Assembly: GCA_015492915.1 (NCBI GenBank)
Contig: WGED01000328.1
Span: forward strand, 1-16,467
Source: Cyclobacteriaceae bacterium
Lineage (GTDB): Bacteria; Bacteroidota; Bacteroidia; Cytophagales; Cyclobacteriaceae
Direction of reading: 5' to 3'
DNA: 16,467 bases
Below are positions 1 through 6,849 of this stretch, piece after piece (position 1 is the stretch's first letter; the number at the start of each line of letters is the position of its first letter). The notes beneath the pieces are model-generated. The model was not told where the DNA came from, searched no databases, and saw only the letters and a list, made by a program, of their open reading frames with translations. The position numbers were made by a program, and so were the translations under genes.

Positions 1-190
1 CTTCCATCAGATCGGATAATTTTCTGCTGACGGCAGAACATTCTTCGATCTTCACCGGCTCATCCCCATCGATAAACACCTGGATTTTCTGATTATTGGG
101 ATTGCCTCTGACGATGACATCGACGACAAAAAGCTTCTCATCTTCAATACATTTTTCTGTCAAATCCCTAACCGTTTTATCCAGAGACAT
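1..190 (-). CDS. rimP: Ribosome maturation factor RimP (N-terminal part; gene runs off the left edge)
   Basis: Reading the minus strand from the ATG at 190-188 gives 63 codons, starting MSLDKTVRDLTEKCIEDEKL and continuing into a beta-rich stretch with VDVIVRG, IQVFIDGD and the segment CSAVSRKLSDLM. This is the usual N-terminal domain of RimP, which helps 30S ribosomal subunits mature. The family is about 150 residues, so roughly 40% is visible and the C-terminal SH3-like domain lies outside. In many bacteria rimP heads the rimP-nusA-infB operon; those partners would lie further left and cannot be seen. The leader contains a terminator-like hairpin about 20 nt before the start codon, annotated separately. 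There is no Shine-Dalgarno sequence, only an A/T-rich leader, as is normal for Bacteroidota. Confidence 0.9.
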   Translation of the reverse strand, partial: MSLDKTVRDLTEKCIEDEKLFVVDVIVRGNPNNQKIQVFIDGDEPVKIEECSAVSRKLSDLME

Positions 191-210
191 TTACTCTAAA
201 TTTAAACCAT

Positions 211-234
211 GAAAAAAGGGGACTCTGGTCCCCT
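211..234 (-). terminator. Intrinsic terminator-like hairpin in the rimP leader (candidate attenuator)
   Basis: On the minus strand AGGGGAC (234-228) pairs perfectly with GTCCCCT (223-217) around the 4-nt loop CAGA. A run of six T follows, at 217-212, the first of them paired in the stem. This is the form of a factor-independent terminator. It lies only about 20 nt upstream of the rimP ATG and downstream of the predicted rimP promoter. No minus-strand gene ends here, because the next gene upstream is the divergent cysS. An attenuator for the rimP operon is therefore the simplest reading; this role is inferred. Confidence 0.6.
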
Positions 235-257
235 CAGGCTCATTTCAAAATTCATGG

Positions 258-314
258 CAAAGATAATGAAAAGGTTACTGTAAAACAAAGATATATTTCA
301 TTCAAGGGTGCAAA
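258..314 (-). promoter_or_regulatory. Predicted rimP promoter region with two TATCTTTG boxes
   Basis: The minus strand carries the Bacteroidota -7 consensus TAnnTTTG twice as TATCTTTG, at 265-258 and 293-286. For the proximal box, a TTTG at 289-286 lies 20 nt upstream, which fits the known -33/-7 spacing. For the distal box, a TTTG at 314-311 lies 17 nt upstream. The TTTG of the distal box doubles as the -33 element of the proximal one. Transcription from the proximal box would start near 252-254, so the terminator-like hairpin at 234-217 would be near the beginning of the RNA. Confidence 0.5.
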
Positions 315-382
315 ATAAGCATGATGATTCCCATCGAATTATTTATTGTTAAGTGCAAACTGTCAAAAACGGTCAATTTTTA

Positions 383-390
383 TAAATTTG
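383..390 (+). promoter_or_regulatory. Predicted cysS -7 box (TAAATTTG)
   Basis: TAAATTTG matches the TAnnTTTG consensus and ends only 4 nt before the cysS ATG at 395. I see no good TTG -33 element 17-23 nt upstream, so the call rests on the -7 box alone. If it is used, the transcript would begin at or next to the start codon. Confidence 0.4.
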
Positions 391-394
391 CGCC

Positions 395-1885
395 ATGCAA
401 AATCAATTGAGAATATATAATTCCCTCACGCGGAAGAAAGAATTATTTGAACCTCTTAACCCGCCTTTTGTCGGGATGTACGTTTGTGGTCCGACGGTTT
501 ATAATGATGTGCATCTTGGCAACCTGCGAACATTTTTAAGTTTTGACATTATATACCGATACCTGAAACATCTGGGTTATAAAGTTCGGTATGTCCGCAA
601 TATCACCGATGTAGGACACCTGGAGAGCGATGCCGATGAGGGAGAAGACAAAATAGGCAAAAGGGCCAAGCTGGAAAACCTGGAGCCGATGGAAGTTGTG
701 CAAAAATATGCCAACAGCTTTCACCGTGTCACTGCTGAATTTAATCTGCTGGATCCTGACATCGAGCCGAGTGCCATAGCACACATTCAGGAACAGATTA
801 AGATGGTTGGTACACTGCTGGAGAAAGGTGTGGCTTATGAAGTGAACGGTTCGGTGTACTTCGATGTGAAAAAGTACAATGAGCATGAGAAATACGGTAT
901 TTTGTCGGGGCGAAAACTTGAGGAGCTGATGGCAGGGTCCAGGGACCTGGAAGGGCAGGAAGAAAAACGCAGTATTGTGGATTTTGCTTTGTGGAAGAAA
1001 GCCAGTCCGTCGCACATCATGCGCTGGGAGTCGCCCTGGAGTGAGGGTTTTCCCGGCTGGCATTTGGAGTGCTCGGTGATGAGCACCAAATATCTTGGAG
1101 AGACATTCGACATTCACGGCGGCGGCATGGATTTAAAGTTTCCGCATCATGAATGTGAGATTGCCCAATCTGTCGGTGCTTATGGCAAACAACCCGTGCG
1201 ATATTGGATACACACCAATATGCTTACAGTCAACGGGCAGAAGATGAGCAAATCACTTGGCAATTCTTTTTTACCGCAGGAATTATTCACCGGATCTCAT
1301 GAATTGCTCAGTGAACCGTACAGCCCCATGACGGTGCGGTTTTTTATGCTTCAATCTCATTATTCCAGCACGCTGGACTTTTCGGACGAGGCATTGAAAG
1401 CTGCCAAAAAGGGATATAAGAAAATGATCAACGGTCTCGTGCTGGCCAAAAAATTACAATATAAGCCTGAGGAGGGCGTAGAAATCAATGCAAAAGCTGT
1501 TGAACAGACCGACAGGATCATTGAAAATATTTACAGGGCGCTGAATGATGACTTCAATACGGCCCAGGCCATTGCGCAGTTGTTCAACCTACTCAAAAAG
1601 ATCAATTCCCTGTCAACGGGAAATCTGAAGTTTGCAGAGATTGGCGAAGAGACTTTTAGCAAGGTTACCAGTACTTATATCACCATCGTCGAAGACATTT
1701 TGGGATTGATCGAGGAGAAACCCGCTGAAGTTGAAGGATTTATCGATATTATCATAGACCTGTACAAGGAGGCAAAACAGGCGAGGGATTACGATAAAGT
1801 AGATGAGTTAAGGGCGAAGCTCAAAAAATACGGAGTGGTATTGAAAGACATGAAAGATTCTATCGGGTGGGCTTACGAAGAATGA
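395..1885 (+). CDS. cysS: Cysteinyl-tRNA synthetase
   Basis: This cytoplasmic class I aminoacyl-tRNA synthetase (496 residues) charges tRNA-Cys with cysteine. The HIGH-type signature is HLGN at residues 40-43 inside GPTVYNDVHLGN, and KMSKS is at 283-287. The cysteine-binding zinc site is intact: Cys31, Cys226, His251 and Glu255 reproduce the spacing of the E. coli ligands Cys28/Cys209/His234/Glu238. The C-terminal part (about 370-496) is the helical DALR/anticodon region, with the characteristic ARDYDKVDELR segment near the end. Length is slightly above the usual 460-490. The start is supported by the conserved N-terminal pattern (LRIYNSLTRKKELFEPL) following directly. Its TGA stop overlaps the ATG of the next gene in ATGA, suggesting translational coupling. 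Confidence 0.98.
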   Translation: MQNQLRIYNSLTRKKELFEPLNPPFVGMYVCGPTVYNDVHLGNLRTFLSFDIIYRYLKHLGYKVRYVRNITDVGHLESDADEGEDKIGKRAKLENLEPMEVVQKYANSFHRVTAEFNLLDPDIEPSAIAHIQEQIKMVGTLLEKGVAYEVNGSVYFDVKKYNEHEKYGILSGRKLEELMAGSRDLEGQEEKRSIVDFALWKKASPSHIMRWESPWSEGFPGWHLECSVMSTKYLGETFDIHGGGMDLKFPHHECEIAQSVGAYGKQPVRYWIHTNMLTVNGQKMSKSLGNSFLPQELFTGSHELLSEPYSPMTVRFFMLQSHYSSTLDFSDEALKAAKKGYKKMINGLVLAKKLQYKPEEGVEINAKAVEQTDRIIENIYRALNDDFNTAQAIAQLFNLLKKINSLSTGNLKFAEIGEETFSKVTSTYITIVEDILGLIEEKPAEVEGFIDIIIDLYKEAKQARDYDKVDELRAKLKKYGVVLKDMKDSIGWAYEE

Positions 1886-2892
1886 TGTTGATCAGGTTCA
1901 TTTTTTTGCTGATAGCGGGATTTTTAATTTACGGTTGTGAGAGCAGTAAAAAATCCATCGATATGCGGGCATCCAAACGTGGTAAAAAAACCGTGACGGT
2001 GCCTTCCTTCAATAGTGATTCCGCATGGCATTTTATCAAAAATCAGGTCTCTTTCGGATACAGGGTGCCCAATACGCCTTCACACCGCCTGTGTGGAGAA
2101 TACCTTGAAACCCGCCTCAGGTCTTATGGCGCCAGGGTGATTATCCAGGAATTCAGAGAACAGGCATACAATGGTGAGCAACTTTATCTGAAAAATATCA
2201 TTGGGTCATACAATCCGGAGGCTAAAAAAAGGATACTGCTGGCAGCACACTGGGATACCAGACCTTTTGCTGATAAGGACATAGAAAATCGCTATGAACC
2301 CATAGAAGGTGCTAATGACGGTGCGAGTGGGGTGGGCGTGCTGCTGGAAATTGCCAGGGTTTTACATCACAATGAGAAACCCGCCATTGGAATTGATATC
2401 ATTTTTTTTGACGGGGAAGACTACGGGGAGCATGAGGATGTGACCAATCCGCCGATGAAAAATAATTTGGTGCAGATATGGTGGTGCCTCGGCTCGCAGT
2501 ATTGGGCCAAAAACCCGCATATTCCCAAATACTCGGCCTATTATGGTATTTTACTCGATATGGTTGGCGCCAAGGATGCAACGTTTTACAAGGAAGGCGG
2601 GTCCATGCAGTTTGCGCCGAAAGTGGTAAAAAAAGTCTGGAGTACTGCCAGGAGCCTTGGCTATTCCAACTACTTCATTGATCTGAACAGCCCCGGGATC
2701 ATGGATGATCATATTTTTGTAAACAGAGACGCCAAAATACCCATGATCAATATCGTGGAATATGATCCGGATTCTCCTTCCTATTATTTCGGGGCCTATC
2801 ACCACACCAGGGCTGATAACATGAATATCATTGATAAAAAGACATTACAGGCCGTCGGCGAGACTATTCTGTACACGATTTATAATGAATAG
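1882..2892 (+). CDS. Glutaminyl-peptide cyclotransferase-like M28-family lipoprotein
   Basis: The 336-residue product belongs to the M28 zinc peptidase fold and most resembles type II (animal-like) glutaminyl cyclases found in Bacteroidota. These turn N-terminal Gln into pyroglutamate on exported proteins. Signature points are AHWDT (His123, Asp125), GANDGASG (Asp146), FFDGEDYG (Glu179-Asp180), DDH (275-277) and HHTRAD (His307-His308). Asp146, the Glu/Asp pair and His308 are the likely zinc and catalytic residues. The N-terminus is a hydrophobic signal ending LIYGC, so Cys19 is a probable lipidation site; Tyr at -2 of the lipobox is unusual. A GTG at 1867 would add five residues, but the ATG at 1882 gives a better lipoprotein signal and the ATGA overlap with cysS. 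An aminopeptidase role is the main alternative. Confidence 0.85.
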   Translation: MMLIRFIFLLIAGFLIYGCESSKKSIDMRASKRGKKTVTVPSFNSDSAWHFIKNQVSFGYRVPNTPSHRLCGEYLETRLRSYGARVIIQEFREQAYNGEQLYLKNIIGSYNPEAKKRILLAAHWDTRPFADKDIENRYEPIEGANDGASGVGVLLEIARVLHHNEKPAIGIDIIFFDGEDYGEHEDVTNPPMKNNLVQIWWCLGSQYWAKNPHIPKYSAYYGILLDMVGAKDATFYKEGGSMQFAPKVVKKVWSTARSLGYSNYFIDLNSPGIMDDHIFVNRDAKIPMINIVEYDPDSPSYYFGAYHHTRADNMNIIDKKTLQAVGETILYTIYNE

Positions 2893-2968
2893 CCCCGTTG
2901 GTAATATCTGATTAATTGCCTTAATTTCATAGTTACGTTTTACAAGTAAACTTCACAAATACCACCCA

Positions 2969-5776
2969 ATGTCCGACACGAAGAAAAAATTATTTCTGCT
3001 CGATGCCATGGCGCTGATATTCAGGGCGCATTTTGCATTCAGCAAAAATCCAAGGATCAACTCCAAAGGTATAAATACAGGCGTGATCCTCGGTTTTGCC
3101 AATTCGCTCATCGAAATTCTCAACAAAGAAAAACCAACGCATATCGGTGTGGCGTTTGACGCTCAGGGGCCCACTTTTCGCCATGAGATTTTTCCTGAAT
3201 ATAAGGCGCACAGAGAAGAAGCGCCCGAGGATATCAAGACGGGGATTCCGATCGTGAAAGAGCTGGTGAAAGCTTTTAACATTCCGGGCTTTGAGTTGCA
3301 GGGCTATGAAGCGGACGACATTATCGGGACATTGGCCAAAGAGGCTGCCCGTCAGGGCTTTGAAGTGTACATGATGACGCCAGACAAGGATTTTGCCCAG
3401 CTTGTCGAGGATAATATATATTTATACAAGCCTGCGTACATGGGCAATGCCGTCGATGTGCTCGGTGTGGATGAGGTTTTGAAAAAGTTTGATATCAACC
3501 GGCCTGATCAGGTGCGGGATATCCTGGGCCTGCAGGGCGATTCGTCGGACAATATTCCCGGCATACCGGGCATTGGTGCCAAAACCGCCGTAAAGCTGAT
3601 CAAAGAATTCGATACGGTGGAAAATCTCGTCGTCAATACTGATAAGCTGAAGGGTAAACTCCGTGAGAATGTAGAGAAGTATGGAGATCAGGGCATTTTG
3701 TCCAAGATACTGGCGACCATCATCACCGAAGTGCCTGTGAAGCTGGATGAGAAGACTTTGGAATACAAGGGATTTGATGAGAAAAGATTAAAAGAGTTGT
3801 TCGAAGAACTGGAATTCAGACGACTTGCAGAACGGGTGCTCGGATCCGCCTCCATCAGGCCGGAGAGCACCCAGTTATCTATGTTTGACAGCATGGCTCC
3901 TTCAACAAAGTCTTCAAAAGGTGAGACTGCGGATGAAGAAAAAGAAGAAGAGAAAAAGGAAAAAAGAAACCTGGCGGGAACCATCCATGATTATCATCTG
4001 GTAAATACTACATCGGACATTAAAAAGCTTGTCTCCTATCTGCAGCTACAGGATGAGTTTTGTTTTGATACGGAAACGACCAGCCTTTCGGCACGCGACG
4101 CGCTACTGGTTGGGATATCTTTTGCCTGGGTGCCGGGAGAGGCCTATTATGTTCCCGTGCCGGAAAATAGCCAAAAATCCATGGAGATACTCGAATTGCT
4201 GCGTCCTGCCTTGGAGCATGAGAAAATCACTAAAATCGGCCATAACGTCAAGTACGACATACTTGTGCTCAAGAATTACGGCATTGAGGTGAAAGGTGAT
4301 CTCTTCGACTCGATGATCGCCCATTATCTTATCGATCCCGATACGCGGCATAGTATGGATGTGCTCGCTGAAAATTACCTGAATTATTCTCCTGTTTCCA
4401 TAGAAACACTTATTGGCAAAAAAGGAGCAAAACAGGGTTCGATGCGCGATGTTGCAGAGGAACTGATCGTGGAATATGCCGCTGAGGATGCCGATATCAC
4501 TTTGCAGCTTAAGCAGACTTTTGACAGGCTGATCAAGGAAAAGGGGCTTGAGAAACTGTTTCACGAAGTGGAAATACCGCTCGTCAGGGTGCTGGCCGAT
4601 ATGGAATTTGAAGGAGTTAAGGTGGACAAAAATACGCTGAAGCAGTTATCGGAAGAACTGGCAGAGGCGAGCCTGACACTGGAGCAGGAGATATACGAGA
4701 TGGCCGGCGTAAAATTCAATATTGCCTCTCCAAAACAATTGGGTGAAGTATTATTTAATAAGCTAAAGCTTATCGACAAGCCTAAAAAGACAAAAACAGG
4801 ACAATTTGCTACAGGGGAAGAAATACTCGCAGGTCTCGCCAGCAAGCATCCTATCGCCGCCAAAATTTTGGATTACAGGGAACTGCAAAAACTGAAATCA
4901 ACCTATGTGGATGCCCTGCCGGCGCTGATCAGTGAAAAGGATGGCCGTATTCATACTTCCTACAACCAGGCTGTCGCTGCAACGGGCAGGTTGAGCAGCA
5001 CCAATCCCAATCTGCAAAATATCCCCATCAGAACTGAAAAAGGGAGGGAGATACGCAAGGCATTTGTGCCCAGGGCAAATGATTACTTGCTCATGTCAGC
5101 CGATTATTCACAAATCGAGTTGCGGATCATGGCTTCCTTCTCAGGCGATGAGAGCATGATACAGGCCTTTAAAGAAGGAAAGGATATCCACGCCATCACG
5201 GCGAGTAAAATATACAAAATCCCATTGGAGGAGGTAACGGAGGATATGCGGCGAAAGGCCAAAACAGCTAATTTCGGTATCATTTACGGTATTTCCGCTT
5301 TCGGCCTAGCCCAGCGCCTCGGCATTTCAAGGACGGAGGCAGCGAAGCTCATAGAGGCTTATTTTACAGAATTTCCCGCGGTAAAGGTCTACATGGACCG
5401 CGTGATCAACGAGGCGAGAGAGCGGGGATATGTCGAGACGATCCTCGGGCGCAGACGCTATTTGCGTGATATCAACTCACGCAATGCCACGATGCGGGGG
5501 TTTGCCGAACGCAACGCCATCAACGCACCCATTCAGGGCAGCGCCGCGGATATGATCAAGGTGGCGATGGTAAATATTCACAGATGGATGCATGAAAAAG
5601 GTCTGAAATCAAAGATGATCCTGCAGGTGCACGACGAACTGGTGTTTGATGTCTTTGAAGGCGAAAAAGATATTCTGGAAAAAAATGTCCCTGAATTCAT
5701 GAAAACAGCCATTGAGTTGAGAGTGCCCATGGAAGTAGGGCTAGGATTTGGTAAAAACTGGCTGGAGGCACATTGA
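2969..5776 (+). CDS. polA: DNA polymerase I, with 5'-nuclease, proofreading and polymerase domains
   Basis: This 935-residue enzyme fills gaps and removes RNA primers during replication and repair. The 5' nuclease domain covers about 1-300, with FDAQGPTFRHE, GYEADDIIG, TPDKDFAQL and GDSSDNIPGIPGIGAKTA. A charged linker rich in Glu and Lys (about 315-335) joins it to a 3'-5' exonuclease domain. That domain keeps its metal ligands in FDTETTS (Asp367, Glu369), NVKYD and EYAAEDADI, so proofreading is probably active. The polymerase domain has motif A SADYSQIELR (Asp712), motif B RRKAKTANFGIIYG and motif C LQVHDELVF (Asp889-Glu890). Motif B has Phe at the position equivalent to E. coli Phe762, where Tyr would give weak discrimination against dideoxynucleotides. 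The start at 2969 begins directly at the conserved LFLLDAMALIFRAHFAF region. A 76-nt gap separates it from the upstream gene. Confidence 0.98.
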   Translation: MSDTKKKLFLLDAMALIFRAHFAFSKNPRINSKGINTGVILGFANSLIEILNKEKPTHIGVAFDAQGPTFRHEIFPEYKAHREEAPEDIKTGIPIVKELVKAFNIPGFELQGYEADDIIGTLAKEAARQGFEVYMMTPDKDFAQLVEDNIYLYKPAYMGNAVDVLGVDEVLKKFDINRPDQVRDILGLQGDSSDNIPGIPGIGAKTAVKLIKEFDTVENLVVNTDKLKGKLRENVEKYGDQGILSKILATIITEVPVKLDEKTLEYKGFDEKRLKELFEELEFRRLAERVLGSASIRPESTQLSMFDSMAPSTKSSKGETADEEKEEEKKEKRNLAGTIHDYHLVNTTSDIKKLVSYLQLQDEFCFDTETTSLSARDALLVGISFAWVPGEAYYVPVPENSQKSMEILELLRPALEHEKITKIGHNVKYDILVLKNYGIEVKGDLFDSMIAHYLIDPDTRHSMDVLAENYLNYSPVSIETLIGKKGAKQGSMRDVAEELIVEYAAEDADITLQLKQTFDRLIKEKGLEKLFHEVEIPLVRVLADMEFEGVKVDKNTLKQLSEELAEASLTLEQEIYEMAGVKFNIASPKQLGEVLFNKLKLIDKPKKTKTGQFATGEEILAGLASKHPIAAKILDYRELQKLKSTYVDALPALISEKDGRIHTSYNQAVAATGRLSSTNPNLQNIPIRTEKGREIRKAFVPRANDYLLMSADYSQIELRIMASFSGDESMIQAFKEGKDIHAITASKIYKIPLEEVTEDMRRKAKTANFGIIYGISAFGLAQRLGISRTEAAKLIEAYFTEFPAVKVYMDRVINEARERGYVETILGRRRYLRDINSRNATMRGFAERNAINAPIQGSAADMIKVAMVNIHRWMHEKGLKSKMILQVHDELVFDVFEGEKDILEKNVPEFMKTAIELRVPMEVGLGFGKNWLEAH

Positions 5777-5895
5777 CGACAGACAAGTGACACATGTAAG
5801 TTTTTATATTTCTGATGGTTTGTATAATCATGAGATTGTCCCATCTTTCCACCCTGTAAAAGAATAATCAATTATCCAACCTAATTTTTAATAAC

Positions 5896-6468
5896 ATGAC
5901 AATGAAAAAGTATGCTTTCCTCATAATCAGCCTTTTACTAGTCGCATTTGCAATGAACACAAAGGCGCAGGGTCTTGGCATCGGCTTAAAAGCCGGGATG
6001 AACTTTGCCAATCAGAAGATCACCGATATCAATACCAATACACGTACGGGCTTTCATGGCGGCATCTATGCCATCATTGCCTTTTCGGAAAAATGGGGCA
6101 TTCAGCCTGAGTTGCTCTACTCGTCACAGGGCTCCGAGCTGCCAGATGATATCAACGATTTCAGCTATATGACTATTCCGGTGCTTCTGAGGTGGAAGAT
6201 GATCAGTTTTCTGAGCTTATCCGCCGGCCCACAGTTTTCGATACTCCTCGATGCCAAAAACCAGGCTGGGGAATCATTCAAGGATCAGTTCAAAAACAGT
6301 GATTTCGGACTAGCTGTCGGTGCTACGATCCATTTGCCGTTGGGTCTGAATGCAGGCGCACGGTATGTGTGGGGATTCACCAATGTGAGCGAACTGCAGA
6401 ATGATATTTCCGTGAAAAACACAACCATTCAGATATTTGCCGGATGGACGATAATCGGTAAAAAATAA
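5896..6468 (+). CDS. Small outer-membrane beta-barrel protein (PorT/OMP_b-brl_2-like)
   Basis: The 190-residue product has a Lys-rich start, a hydrophobic stretch LIISLLLVAFAM and a probable signal peptidase I site TKA|QGLG. The mature protein shows alternating hydrophobic/polar strands with aromatic girdle residues: LGIGLKAGMNFAN, GFHGGIYAIIAF, WGIQPELLYSSQG, MTIPVLLRWKM, LSLSAGPQFSIL, FGLAVGATIHL, LNAGARYVWGF and a final strand ending FAGWTIIGKK. This is the pattern of the eight-stranded outer-membrane barrels common in Bacteroidota. The exact function is unknown. Gln directly after the cleavage site fits the Bacteroidota Q-rule. A second ATG six nt downstream (5902) gives the more standard MKKYAF start. 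It is expressed alone: a 119-nt spacer precedes it and a terminator follows. Confidence 0.85.
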   Translation: MTMKKYAFLIISLLLVAFAMNTKAQGLGIGLKAGMNFANQKITDINTNTRTGFHGGIYAIIAFSEKWGIQPELLYSSQGSELPDDINDFSYMTIPVLLRWKMISFLSLSAGPQFSILLDAKNQAGESFKDQFKNSDFGLAVGATIHLPLGLNAGARYVWGFTNVSELQNDISVKNTTIQIFAGWTIIGKK

Positions 6469-6485
6469 GCGAATTACATGTATAG

Positions 6486-6521
6486 AAAAAGGCTTTATTC
6501 CCATGAGAATAAGGCCTTTTT
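6486..6521. terminator. Bidirectional intrinsic terminator between convergent genes
   Basis: AAAAAGGCTTTATTC (6486-6500) pairs along 15 bp, with one G-U pair, with 6507-6521 around the loop CCATGA. On the plus strand the stem ends in a run of seven T (6517-6523); on the minus strand it ends in five T. It sits in the 57-nt gap between the barrel gene (plus) and the DUF721 gene (minus) and can serve both. Confidence 0.88.
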
Positions 6522-6525
6522 TTGT

Positions 6526-6840
6526 TTAGTAGAATTTGATGTCCTCGACGAGGCTTTTGTCGAAATGGCGGTGGAGGATTTCGAGCACTTTGCTTTTGGC
6601 GATGGTGAGCTCATGGCGCAAGGGTGCGGAGTTCAGCTTTACGAACAGCACCTTGTCTTTGATGAACATCTTTTCGGTGCGGCGGGAGATCGGCTTGCCC
6701 ATCATGCTCTCCCATGAGTTTATCAGCTTTTCCTGATCGAATTTTTGCCGGAGCTTATACGATTCGAGCATCGCATCGATGGCCTCTCTGATACTCGATG
6801 TGTCTGATTTTCGTTTTGTGAATCTTTCCTTATAGCTCAT
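6526..6840 (-). CDS. DUF721 (DciA-like) domain protein
   Basis: This small protein (104 residues) consists of a basic N-terminal tail (MSYKERFTKRKSD) followed by the compact DUF721 domain: an amphipathic helix (IREAIDAMLESYKL), WESMMGKPIS, the basic strand-turn RRTEKMFIKDKVLFVKLNSAPLRHEL and a C-terminal helix. DUF721 is related to DciA, the ancestral loader of the replicative helicase DnaB in bacteria without DnaC/DnaI. That role for this protein is inferred from family relation and from its position beside recF, a neighbourhood common in Bacteroidota. A TTG at 6846 could add two codons, but the ATG at 6840 leaves a 9-nt gap after the recF stop and is preferred. It is probably the last gene of a recF-DUF721 transcript. 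Confidence 0.85.
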   Translation of the reverse strand: MSYKERFTKRKSDTSSIREAIDAMLESYKLRQKFDQEKLINSWESMMGKPISRRTEKMFIKDKVLFVKLNSAPLRHELTIAKSKVLEILHRHFDKSLVEDIKFY

Positions 6841-6849
6841 GAGCAATGA

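Noticed and set aside
209..283. 24-codon plus-strand ORF (MKKGDSG...) between rimP and cysS
   Set aside because: It starts inside the terminator-like hairpin, has no domain or promoter of its own and is explained by chance in a regulatory region.
536..1117. 193-codon antisense frame within cysS
   Set aside because: It lies wholly opposite a fully conserved cysS and shows no recognisable protein pattern.
5822..5840. E. coli-like TATAAT upstream of the barrel gene
   Set aside because: The Bacteroidota housekeeping sigma factor uses TAnnTTTG; a lone TATAAT in A/T-rich DNA is weak evidence.
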